This document shows, in pieces, positions 10,736 through 22,169 of a DNA stretch of 64,000 bases. A model generated the notes under the pieces. It was not told where the DNA came from. It ran no database searches and saw only the letters and a list, made by a program, of their open reading frames with translations. Positions within the stretch are counted from its first letter, which is position 1, and each line of letters begins with the position of its first letter. Source of the stretch: Buxus sempervirens (taxonomy: Eukaryota; Streptophyta; Magnoliopsida; Buxales; Buxaceae); assembly GCA_947561395.2 (NCBI GenBank), contig OX387192.1, positions 11,940,221 through 12,004,220 on the forward strand, given 5' to 3'. Made by a program: the position numbers and the translations under genes.

Positions 10736-12370
10736 TGTGCCCGCGTCGATCTGCAATTGCACCTCTGATTGCTGGGAGGTGCACGATGTGCGTGCCTCCT
10801 TTAGGGGAAATTGTTCCTAGTGCATTTTTTCAGTGAAAGCACGATGAATCACGTGCCCTCGAGATCAGGAAAAGGAAACTGGGGATAGGGAGTCGCCATT
10901 GCCTTACGGGGTGTAGGCAGACACCTGAATGCCTAGTATTTATCTATTAGGTGGTCTGCGGCTTAAGATTCTAGTTAAGTTCTCGGTTACAGTTCTGGGA
11001 AGTTTGTAGACACCCCGATCCACCCTGTCCAGTGACAGGTCTCTTGGGTTATCCTGGTTATGAGTCAACTTGATTTATCTCACCCATCCTAAACAGATAT
11101 GTGCTCATTTGATTAGGTCTATGTGGGGACCACATGAGTGGTGTAGGTCTTGCTTAGATTTTATCTTCTTTATTAAATGATTTTAGTCTAATGGTTAGGC
11201 TCCGTTGGAAGGCTCGTAGAATCCAAGATGGGTTCAGAGATAGCCCATATGTCGTTCTTTTGGGCTAAGTCTAAGCCTAGAAGCCCTTTAGGATTGGTTA
11301 ATTTTGTTTAATTATTAGGTTTTAAAGTTAAAAAAATTTAAGATTTCGTGCTTTTGTGACCTGTGGGCCCTCTAGGTGGGCCCTACTGGTGTTTCCTTTG
11401 ATTTCATTATCTTTATTTTAGTTCGGTTCAATTGGAGTAGGGATGGGCTTGAGGCTCGTCTCCTAGGCTTAGGTTAGGAAACCTAAGTCTTTTCAGATCG
11501 TGGGATGTGTATCCCTTCCCTTTCTAGGTTTATTGGATGGGCTTTCTTTAAATAAAGAGATGGGGACCCGATAGGCCCACACCATAATGTCTCGGCCAAA
11601 CCACCTAAACTTACCAAACATGTATCTAGTCGAGCTTCAATTGGGCCTCACGAGGTACGGCCCTCAATTAGGTTTTATCTTGCTTAATTAATCAAAATGT
11701 GTTGGTTGGAATTGGTGGGCCCCGTTGGAAGGCCCATTTGTGTTCAACTTTGGGCCTACTAGGCCCAAGGCCCAAGATGAGTTAATGGGGAGCCTAAAAC
11801 CCTATTGGTTTTGATTGGTTTGGTTAAAAGGGGATTAAAATAACGAAGGGGTTCAAAAGGGGAATTTTTGGGTTTTATCTGGGTTTGACCAAAAATACAG
11901 TTCGGTCAAACTCTTATTTGTTCATATCCGAAATTAAATTTTGGTCATACTAAAAATGATTATAGCCGAAATTTAATTTCGGCTATGAACAAATATTTGC
12001 TTGACTGAACTGAGTTTTCGATAAAGCATAAAAAATCCATGTTTTGCATTTTTTGAACAGGGAAGAGGTTCTCTGGTCTTTGGGGATGACTAGGGCTTCT
12101 GTGAGCCCTTGGGCAAGCCCACAGTGGTCCGATGTTGAGGTTTATGACCTAATTAAGGTAACTTGGTTAAATTTTAAATAAGAGAAGTAGGGAGATGAGG
12201 CTAGGGGGCCTTCTCCTCTACTTTGGGATAGAATCCCTGTAACTAAATGGGACCTTGAGTGTCCCACTTACCGACTGTGTGACAATCTCTCCTTCATGGG
12301 AGAAGAAAGGAGAGATGGCCCGATTGGCCCTTGTCATGGTATATTTTTGCAAAATCCCAAATTTTTAATA
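10736..12370 (-). mobile_element. LTR copy C inserted in the gypsy 3' LTR
   Basis: Begins on the plus strand TGTGCCCGCG, the reversed LTR terminus, then CTCCTTTAGGGG, GGAGTCGCCATTGCC, GACACC..GCCTAG and GTTCTCGGTTAC as in LTR copies A and B and in 27240-27492. It follows CTGGG at 10731-10735, where the uninterrupted partner LTR reads CTGGGATTTT. The far end (start of the LTR) is not recognisable, so the right border near 12370 is approximate. Confidence 0.65.
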
Positions 12371-14271
12371 TTATTAAAAATTGGATTTTATTAATAAAGC
12401 TTGTTGATCATGTATTAATTGATGTAGGAAGAATGAGAAAGAGTTCAAAATTGAAAAGTTTGATGGAAATTTAAAAGGTAGGAATTTTAGGAAATAATGG
12501 ATAGGGTTATTTTGGGAAAAATTACAGAGATTTAATGGAAAAGAAATTTATAAATTTAGGTAAGTAACATAGTTATTTTAATTAAGAGATGGTATGCATG
12601 AGATTACATGAGTTAATTAATGATTTATCATTGACGGTGTATGTAGATTTGGTGGAGTGGCATGTGGCAAATCACAAGAGAATTTAAGGTTGAGTTGGGT
12701 GGCAAATCATGGAGTATAAATAGAGGTGGTTAGTTGTTGGTTGGTTTGGGAGAATTCTGGAGAAGAGAGAAGTTTCTGGAAATTGGAAGTGGAGGAGATC
12801 TAAGAAGAAAAGATTGAGGAAGGAGAATTCTGCCATGGCTGACTAGATCTAGTGCAGGTTTCAAGGAGAATTCCATTTCAACAATTGCAAATCTAGTGAT
12901 CTATGGGGGGAGAATTATGACAAGTGGTGTAGATCAAAGTATTCAGGTAAATCTAGTTAAATTAGGAGTTTACGGAGAATTCTTAGAGGATTTACAAAAA
13001 ATTGAGCTAAATCAAATCAGATCTGGGAATTTATGTTTGGTTTGGAATATTTTAGCCGTACAATTGATATTTGATCAAAGCAACTCGGATCTATGAGCTA
13101 AGCATAATCAGGAGCTGGATTCGAGCTTCATAGAGGTAAGTAGCACCTTTCGTCCGATTTTGTTCATGAATTATCAAGTAAATGTAAAGTGAAAACCGTA
13201 GAACTCTTCTGTTTGATCTAAATCTAAAGATTTAGAGAATTTTTGAGAAAATCTGAATGATCCAAATTATTTTGGTGTTAAATTTGTAGTTTATTTAGTT
13301 AGAAAGTTTCTATTAGTGATTTAGATGATGTATGCACAAATTTAGAATGAATAAAATTAAGTTTGGTAACTTAAACTTTGAAAACTCAGAAAAATTCAAA
13401 ATTTGTTTGTGAAACTGTGATTTGACCAAGCGCCTGGAATCGCGCTCAAGCACTATCCCAAACGCCCCGCCTGTGTTTTATTTAAATTTTCAAAATCCGA
13501 AAGTTGTCAAACTCAGGTAAGTCGAACGCTCAACCCGACGCTTAAGCACTATACCAAGCATCCATTATCAAATTTGAATTATTTACCAATGCCTTCGCGA
13601 ACGCTTGAGCACCATGTCAAGTGCCCAACTCAGATTTTCTTATTTTTCCAAATTGAGGTGATTTCAACAATGGAATTGTTTTTATTCAAATCCAACCTAT
13701 GTATAAATAAGATTTAAGTATTTAAGTAGTGTTTGCATTGAAAGTATCTCAAAATTCAACTTAACAAAGAGTTTGGGCACATTCTACTAAACTAGGTATT
13801 TAAGAGACATTTGGTTCCAAATCATTATAGAATGAATTTATTTTGATTCCACCACTTAGAACATCTTTTTGAGACCTTTTTTAAGGTGTTTCTAAAGGCC
13901 AATTGTATAAATGAGTTGATACCAAATACTTGACTACGTATTCCTCCAAATTAGATCATTTTGGGGTTTTAAATGGATTTTATGCTTTCACTAACTTGTA
14001 AGGATTCTAAAGATTTCTACTCATGTAATTCTGATGCTTATACATGTTTAAAGTAAATAAATCTCTGAGAACACAATATTGGTTAGATTTGAGAAATTGG
14101 TGTTTTGAGCTCTATTTTTAATTACTTTGGTTTACATTTGCTTTGTTAGAAAACTTGCATTGGATTTGGTCTGTTGTGAATTATTTCTACAGATTTGGAT
14201 TATTTTTTTGTCTCATGAATGAGTGGATATGAGATCTATTTTGGTTTCTGATATTCGCCTTGAAGGGCATG
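12371..14271 (+). mobile_element. Gypsy-type LTR fragment
   Basis: Related to 21914-24464 read in reverse: TATA box GAGTATAAATAGAGG (12714), AGAGGTAAGTAGCACC (13132), then the GC-rich words AAGCGCCTGG and GCGCTCAAGC (13430-13640), then CATTCTACTAAA. Both termini are missing; cut at 14272 by the next LTR. Confidence 0.6.
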
Positions 14272-15430
14272 TGTAGAACCCTGGATTTTCCTAATATGAA
14301 AAAAATAAATAATTATTGAATAAATCATAATAGACTTGGACGTATAAATAAACTTAGAAAGGAAAATAGGAACTAAGTATAGGGATTTAAAATTATAATA
14401 TAAGTGAGAATTTGTAGAATTGATATTTTGGATTTAAATTTCAAATTATGAAGAGAAGTACTAAGAAGAATGAAATTTGGAGAATTATGGAGAAATTCAA
14501 TGATTAAGTATGGAAATTAAAGAAAGGGCATTTTAGTCTTTTTCCAATTAGTCAAATCCATAAAAGAATAAAATAATTAATTATTAGATTTGGAATCTTA
14601 ATTAGACCAAATTTTAGTTTAGTTGGATTTAAATAATGAATTTAATGGTTAAAAGAAGGAAAAAGGTCCTAATTGTAATTATGTTTATTTAGGGGCCTTA
14701 ATTTTAGTAAAATGGGAGATCATAAAGTGTTTAGCTAATATTTTAAAATAAGGGAAATAATTAGCACGAAAATTAATTAAATTAGAAGTTTCTTATGAGT
14801 TAGATTTAAGAGAAAATAATTAGGAGGGATAGATAGGAAAGTTTTCCAAATAGAATTAGGAATCCTAGTTGGAAAGTTTCCTAAACCAATTAGGACTTAT
14901 ATTTGGGTGAACCTATAAAAGGAAGCATTAGGAAAGATTTGGGTTTCCATTAATTCAATCGTAAGGAGAAAAGAAGAGAGAAAATTCATGCATAGGGCTT
15001 GAAAAATAGAGAGAGAAAAATAGAGAAGAAAACAAGACACTTTATGAAAGAGTGTTGCAGAAATTCTGACCAGCAATAATCAAATTAAGATTGAGAGATT
15101 TTCAACCGTTGGATCGGCCTCAAATTTAAAGGGTATGTTCATGACTCGTAGGGCTTCAATCTGAACGGTGGAGATTTAATTTGGAGATGCCTAGAGTTGT
15201 GCAAAAAATTTCAGAAAGTTGGTGAACATTCGAGTTTCTTGGAAAGAAGGATATCATATGTTGAGGCAAGTAGCAAAAACTTAAAAAACTGGAGGAATTG
15301 CATGTTTTCTGTATGATTTAGATGTTTTATCTTGGTTTGTTTTGATTCAGATCTAGGTTTGAAGAGTTGAGAATTTTCTAAGATGGTTTTGATTTTATAT
15401 ACTTTAAGAGAATTCAAGAAAAGTGATGAT
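14272..15430 (+). mobile_element. Gypsy-type LTR, head-to-head with the next
   Basis: Starts TGTAGAACCCTGGATTTTCC, a diverged form of TGTAAAACCCC. Contains CCTATAAAAGGAAGC (14912) and GAGGCAAGTAGC (15262). It runs into a reversed copy of a similar LTR; the junction lies somewhere between about 15300 and 15560. Confidence 0.6.
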
Positions 15431-17691
15431 CATTATTGGTACGAATTTTGTAGCTATATTTGGATTCGGATTCAGTAACAAGTATGAAGGATTTGTCGGA
15501 TATTTAATCGAATTCGAATCGTGGTGGATCCGGTCAGAATCCAACTCATTTATACCCCAAGTACGTGGGTTGGATTTAATTAAAAATCATTTTATAATTC
15601 ATAATTCACCAAAAATCAAAATCTAAAAATTCTGTGTTGGGCACTCGACCTCGTGCTCAAGCAGTCGTGTTGAGCGGTCTCTAATTTCTTGGTTTTGAAT
15701 GGGCGCTTGACCATGCGCTCAAGCGATCCTGTTGAGCGGTTGTCCAAGGAATTTTGCAAGCGAGGCACTTGACTTGATTGCTCGAGCGACCTGTCAGGCG
15801 CTCGGCCAATTACGGCAAATTCTGGAAATTCTAATTTTTGTAATTTTGCTCTCTCCATTATTTAAAACATGATTCCAACAATTAAAATCACTTCTAACAC
15901 ATCTAATATCCTTTATAAAATATATTAAATCATTTTAAACAAATCAAACTCAAGTTTAATCAAATCAAACAATTTAATCACAAACGTCTTAATAGAACAT
16001 AAAAACTGAAGTTTTTCGATCTACTCATTCTACCATGTTTATTTCTCATATTAAAATCATCATATAGTACTAAAATACAAGTATTATCATCTCAAAACAT
16101 TCATGAATCTTAACCAAATGAATAAACTCATAAATCATGCAACGATTACAAAACAGGGTGTTATTACTTGCCTCTTAGAATGCGAAGTCATTTTTCAAGA
16201 TACAGCTGAAATTATGCAATTATCGCACCATTCTAGAGACATCTAAACTCCATATTTACTGTTCAGATTGAAACCCCACCATTCTAGAGACATCTAAATT
16301 TGAGGCCAATCGAACGGTTGAATATTTCTAAATCGCATTTTGATGAACACTAGTCAGAAATTTCAACAGCTACTTCTCTTTCTAAATGTCTCTTACTCTC
16401 TCTCTCTCTATTTTCTCTAAACATGAACTTCACTTTTCTCTTCCTTTTTCTCCATTCAATTTGAATTAGAAAATACCCTAAATTTTCCTTAATGTCTTCC
16501 TAAAAAATTTCACCAAATAGAAATTCTAATAAGATTAGGAAACTTTCCAAGTAACCCCACTTGCTTTTCTTATCCTAATCTCCTTTCTAATTTTTATCTA
16601 TTAAATCCCCTTCAAAAGAAACTTCTAATTTAGTTAATTTTCGTGCATATTAATTCCCCTATTTTTCATTATTACTAAAACTCCCCAAAATTCCTCTTTT
16701 TCCTCAACTAAAGGCTCCTAATTAACTATAATTACCAATATGCTCTTTTCTCACTTTTAGGGCTGTAAATGAGCTGAGCTTTGTACAGATCAACTCAAGC
16801 TCATAAACTTTGGGCAAGGGTCAGGCTCGGCTTAGGCTCTTTCAAAACATTTGGGCTCAAGCTCGGCTCGCAAAAGCTCAACTCATTAAAGGCTACGGTC
16901 ATAGAAGGTCTAACTTACTAAGATTGACTTCAACCTGTGCTTTATTTATATATATATATATATGTAAAGGAAAATAATACCGATCTATATCGTACAAATA
17001 TTTATTCTAAAAAAAAGTACCAAAAAAAAATCACAAAAGTGGTTATAAATGGATAAAGTGCCAAGTCTTAGTAATCACATGGGGACAAAGATATTAAGAT
17101 ATAGGGAAAAAAATGAAAGATTGAAAAGAATAGAGTCAATAGACAAAAAAGAGAAGGAAAAAAAAAATCTAAGGCTTCTTTATCCATAGTCATTATGTCC
17201 TTTCTCTATTAAATATTAATCATTAATAGAATCCTAAACCTAAATTTAGAAAAAAAAAGAAAATTTTACTTATGTAATCATAATAACAAAGAAAAATATA
17301 AATTAAAAAACTAAATAATTTTTTAGAAAGAAGCAAATAACTAGAGCTAAAAGGCATATGTTACCAGCATGACTCCTACTTTCTTATTAATAACTAAAGA
17401 TGTGTTATTACTTAGGAACATAGAAACCACAAGATATTTATGAGAATATAATAGTATATAACAATTTCATCAGTTAATGAAAAGAATGTATGTATGTAAA
17501 TTTACTAATTGTATATCCACAACATAGTAATATGTGTGTGTATATCTATATATATATATAACGAGTCGAGCTTTAACCGAGCTGAGCCCACTCAAGCTCA
17601 AGCTTGAGCCAAGCTAGCTCATCTTATTGACAGCCCTACTCACTTTTATACCATAAATCAAGCCATTTAAATCTAAGTTAAACCCAACTTA
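15431..17691 (-). mobile_element. Gypsy-type LTR in reverse orientation, carrying a hAT insertion
   Basis: Read on the minus strand it shows the donor-like AGAGGCAAGTAATAACACC (16165-16183), CAACCGTTCGATTGGCCTC (16303-16321; CAACCGTTGGATCGGCCTC at 15102 in the plus-strand copy), and the GCGC-type words (15650-15800). Divergence from the 14272 copy is clear, so this is not a recent perfect palindrome. Truncated at 17692 by LTR copy A. Confidence 0.6.
16758..17638. mobile_element. Non-autonomous hAT element, 881 bp, 8-bp duplication
   Basis: Terminal inverted repeats TAGGGCTGTAAATGAGC (left) and, reversed, TAGGGCTGTCAATAAGATGAGC (right). Flanked by identical CTCACTTT at 16750-16757 and 17639-17646, the 8-bp duplication of hAT transposition. 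Interior is AT-rich with (TA)n runs and no coding frame. Repeated AGCTCAAGCT words lie near both ends. Confidence 0.93.
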
Positions 17692-17993
17692 AATGAGAAT
17701 GCATATCTGAGCAGGATTGGGTGAATAAGACAAAAATTGACTATAAAATAGGAAGACCCATGGGGGCCGTCACCTGACGGGACAGATTGGGGTGTCTACG
17801 GACTTCCCCGGACTGTTACCAAGAACTTAGCTTGAATCTCAAGCTGCAGACCGCCTAATAGACAAACACTAGGCACCCAGGTGTTTGTCTGCACCCCATT
17901 AAGCAATGGCGACTCCAAATCCCGATTTCCCGAAAGGAGGCATGCACTCATGTGCGCCATGCATGTGCAGTTCTACCGATCGACGCATGCACA
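17692..17993 (+). mobile_element. LTR copy A (302 bp), other end of the inversion
   Basis: Matches LTR copy B read in reverse, from AAATGAGAATGCATATCTGA to its end ATCGACGCATGCACA. It ends at 17993 beside CATGG (17994-17998), which reversed is CCATG, the same five bases beside LTR copy B at 9081. The first about 100 bp of the LTR are missing. Confidence 0.8.
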
Positions 17994-20600
17994 CATGGCT
18001 TCCTGAAATACTATCCAAAAGTGTGGAAGTACAGCATGCATCCCTGTTAGACACTATAGATATCGGCACACCATGAAGTCCCACAATCTCCCTGACATAC
18101 AATTCTGCTAAAGGCTTCAACTACTGGGTAGTGCTAATAGGTAGGAAATGTGCTGTCTTAGTCAATCTGTCTACTATCACCCATATAACATCCTCCTTCT
18201 TAGCTGTCAATGGCAATCCTGATATAAATTCCATGGTAATATGTTCCCACTTCCACTCTGGAATGGGAAGAGGCTGAAGCAATCCTAGTTGTCTCTTGTG
18301 CTCAGCCTTAACCCGCTAACACACCAAACATTTAGCCACAAATTCTGCAATCTCCCTACCACCAATAAATAGCTTTAAGGTTCTTATACATCTTCCTACT
18401 CCCTGGATGAATTGTATATCTGGATCTATGTGCCTCTGTCATGATCACATTCTTAATCTCCTCATCATCTAGAACATAGATACGATCTGTAAAGTACAAT
18501 AGTCCATCTTTCTTAGAAAAATCTGCTACAGTATTAGAACCTCTACTCATTAACCCTTTGGTCTGAATCAACTGTTTATCAGTCAACTGACTTTCCCGAA
18601 TATGCCCAATCAAATCAGGCTCTATCTACACACGTGCTACTCTAATCACTCTGTTTCGTGGCAAGCTAAACTCACCTTACCAATCCCCGACTGAATCCAC
18701 CAAACTACATTGACTAGTCATGAATGATGCTAATGTGGCAATTGGGTCTTCTGCTGCTCTCTTATGACTCAAAGCATCAGCTACTACGGTAATGTAATGT
18801 GAATCTGTAATCCTTAAGCAAATCCATCCATCTAATTTGCCTCATGTTAAGATCTTTTTGTGAAAATAGCTACCTCAAGCTCTTATGATCGGAGAAAATT
18901 TCAAACTCTGCCCCATATAAATAATGCCTCCACATCTTCAAAGTGTGAAGACTATGGTAGCTAACTCCAGATCGTGTGTAGGGTAATTCTTTCCATGCGG
19001 TTTCAACAATCATGATGCATATGCTATTGCCTTACCATTGTGCATCAACACGCACCCCAACTCAATCCTAGAAACATCGCAATACACTGCAAATGCCTCA
19101 TCCATGGATGGTACAATCAACACTGTGCAATGGTCAACCTCTACTTTAGTTCCTGAAAACTCTTCTCACAATTGTCATCCCAATAGACCTTCACGATTTT
19201 CTTGGTTAAGTTAGACAAAGGTGCTATAATGCAAGAAAGTTCCTCAATGAATCGTCTATAGTACCTTGCCATACCTGCGTATCTCTGAAATCGTAGTGGG
19301 TCTGGGCTATTCTGCCACTGCCTTGACTTTCTCAAGATCTACAGATATGCCCTTTCCTGAAATAACATGACCCAAGAAGGATATCTTCCTCAACTAGAAT
19401 TCACACTTGCTAAATTTCCCATACAACTGCTTATCTCTCAGAATCTGTAATACTATCTGCAAGTGGCCAATATGCTCTGGTCTTAGAATAAACCAAGAAA
19501 TTATTTATGAACACCACTACAAAGTTATCCAAGTACTTGTGGAAAACCCTATTCATTTTAAGTCCATGAAAACTGCTGAGGCATTAGTCAACCCAAAAGG
19601 CATAACCAAAAACTCATAATGCCCATATCATGTTTAGAATGCAGTCTTTTCCACATCTTCCTCAGCCACTCTCAGCTTATGATAGCTTGACCTCAAGTCA
19701 ATCTTGGAGAACCAAGATGCGCCTCCCAATTGATCAAACAAGTCATCAATCCTGAGCATTGGGTACTTGTTTTCAACCGTGACTTGGTTAAGCTGCCTTT
19801 AATCAATGCACATGCGCATGCTACCATCCTTCTTCTGAACAAATAAAACTGGTGCACCCCATGGTGACACTCGGTCTAATGAAGCCCTTGTCCAAAAGCT
19901 CATCTATCTGTTTCTTCAGCTCATCTTGCTCAGGCTTAGATAATCTGTAAGGCTGCTTTGAAACAGGTGTTGTTTCAGTCAACAGTTGGATCCTGAACTC
20001 AACCTCCCTAGCAGGTGGTAACCCGGGCAAATCATCTGGAAAAACATCTACATAATCCCGAACTATAGGTACCTCTGGTGTACTAAGTGTATCAACCTGT
20101 TGCTCATTTACCACAGCAGTAGCCACAAGCCCTATTCGTGATCTCAACCCCTTACATCTGAAAAAATAGGTGTCTTGATCTGGCTTACTAACTGTCACTA
20201 TCCCTTTATGACAATCTAGATTGACGTGGTGTCGGAACAACCAATCAATCCCCAATATGAAATCAAACTCCCCACAGTCTAGTGCTATTAGATCTTCTGG
20301 CAACTCCAGTCAACCCAATCTAATCATGCAATCTCTATATACACTTTGCACCCTAGTAGACTCTCCCAGCGGTCTGTGTACAGTCATCGTAACATCCAAA
20401 TCAACAGGTGTCAATCCAATCCGAAGTGCGCATGCAGGAGTAATAAATGAATGCGAAGCACCAGAGTCAAACAAGCAACATGCTTATCTACCACAGATAA
20501 ATAACGTATCTCCAATTAACTCCGATGTCTCAGTCTCACGCTCCTACTCCTTTGCTTCTACATCATAGACTCTAGTCTGCTACATCTGTGGGGCAGGTGC
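17994..20600 (-). pseudogene. Ty3/gypsy pol (protease, RT, RNase H, integrase N-terminal part), degenerate
   Basis: Read leftwards. Protease with FDSGASH (about 20470), then a gypsy linker near LGIDWLFRHH (20240). RT begins near KQPYRLSKPEQDELKKQI (19950); its catalytic box reads [13 protein letters not shown] (about 19500), so both Asp residues are lost. RNase H boundary region YYRRFIEE near 19250. Integrase zinc finger region IHPGSRKMYKNLKAIYWW (18360) and core LYVREIVGLHGVPISIVSNR (18090). Several stops and frameshifts. Integrase stops at 17999 at the CATGG/LTR junction; the remainder is at 9081-9915 on the plus strand. Confidence 0.92.
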
Positions 20601-20789
20601 TGGCTGCCTCTACCCAGTCCTCTATCCTGTATCTCTACCCTGGGGTCCTGTTTTGCCCTGAGGTCTCTATTCATTAGGTGCCCTTTGTCCTATTTGCTAT
20701 AACTGGGGTCACTGCGGAATTGCTAGTGCTATGGGTGTATCCATCTGTTGAGGTCATCTGACAAGTAAATTCTGATATGTCAGTGGATA

Positions 20790-21773
20790 TGTTCACTCAT
20801 GTACTCTGTGTCCATGCCGTCCACACCTATAACATGCACTTGCAAGAGCATAACATGGACTTGGAACATGGTGCCTACTACATTAGGTACATCCACGTAT
20901 AGCAGGTCTAGTCATCTGACTACCCGAAGACTCTCCTCTAAACATCTCCCTTGGTCTCTTGCTCCTGCTAAGGAAGCCTCTCTGCTCTACTGGTCTAGGT
21001 GAAAATCTGGCCCTACTTGCCCTAGACCTCATCTCTATATCCATCTCAGCCCTGGTAGCCCTACGAACAATATCACCATACTCTGAGTAGATCAAAACAG
21101 TCAACATGCTCCTAATATCAAATCTCAAACCTTGCTCAAAATGCTCAGTCTTTTTCTTCTCATCTTGAACCATATGAGGCACAAACCTTGATAACTCAGC
21201 AAATTGGGCCTCGTACTCAGTCACAGTCTGTCCTTCCTGGGAAATAGTAAGGAACTCTTGCTCCTTACATAATCATACCTTGTTAGAAAAGTATTGCTCG
21301 TAAAACTTCTCAGTGAAATGAGCCCATGACATACAAACAGCCTGAGGCTCTTGCCTCTTCACAGCTCTCCACCAATGAGTTGCCTCTCCCTCAAAGATCC
21401 ATTCCACATGTAGTAACCAGTACTCTGCCTTTATAGGATCAGGCAACCCTCTGAAAGTAGGTGGATCCATTTTACGGAACTGCTCCAAGTCACGTGTAGC
21501 CTGTATCTCTCCATGTGGTGCTATCTCACCTCCATCCATAATTCCATGTCTGCCTCCTGTCCCATTGATATTGCTGCTCCGATTCAGTCTCTCCTCCTTT
21601 TCCTTGGTGAGGAATTCAACCAAAGTGCCCATAACAAACCATATATCTCCTGCTGCAGGTGGTGGTGGTGCTACTGCCTGCGGCTATGGCTCACCTGGAT
21701 ACGCATCAGCCTCCACTATCTTCTCAATAGGAGTCTCATCACGTTGTCATCGTCCTCTGCCTCTACCAGCCAT
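20790..21773 (-). pseudogene. Ty3/gypsy gag, degenerate
   Basis: Likely start ATG at 21773-21771 (MAGRGRGR then a stop). Then FRKMDPPTFRGLPDPIKAEY (about 21460), GEATHWWRAVK with about 25 residues apparently missing before it, FTEKFYEQYF (21290), then a second frame MTEYEAQFAELSRFVPHMV (21220-20890). A zinc-knuckle remnant CYRCGRHGH lies near 20820. No intact frame. Confidence 0.9.
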
Positions 21774-21898
21774 CCGAAAATTATCAAAAACATTTAATTA
21801 GAAATTCTCTCTCCCTATAAAATCATTGGAGGTCTAACTAGCGAGCACACAATCCCATAGCACCATAAGACCAAATTACCTAGGGTTAGGATCCTATT

Positions 21899-21909
21899 CT
21901 CTGATACCA
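21899..21909 (-). promoter_or_regulatory. Primer binding site, initiator tRNA-Met type
   Basis: Minus strand TGGTATCAGAG, the standard plant retrotransposon complement of the initiator tRNA-Met 3' end, four bases after the LTR terminus CGGGGCGCTACA (21914). It fixes the element's orientation and LTR end. Confidence 0.92.
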
Positions 21910-22144
21910 TCTTTGTAGCGCCCCGAATCCGGGTCTATGCGATTCCACACACCAAACCCATATTTGAAGTGCTACTTAGGCCGAAAGCAACTAAATACCA
22001 GACAATTAAATTAAACAAATCCAATTAATATCAGAGCGCGGAAATAATGTTCAAATAATCCAATAAATCATAAGCATGGTCTCCAAAATTTTAAAACATC
22101 CAAAATAAAATAATACCCCAGTCTGGTAACAAAAGGGTAAAACT

Positions 22145-22169
22145 AAACTCTCTCTCTCTCTCTCTCTAT
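22145..22169. repeat. (CT)n microsatellite
   Basis: Uninterrupted CT dinucleotides inside the 5' LTR. Comparable runs occur at 5050 (AG) in the first solo LTR. Confidence 0.9.
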
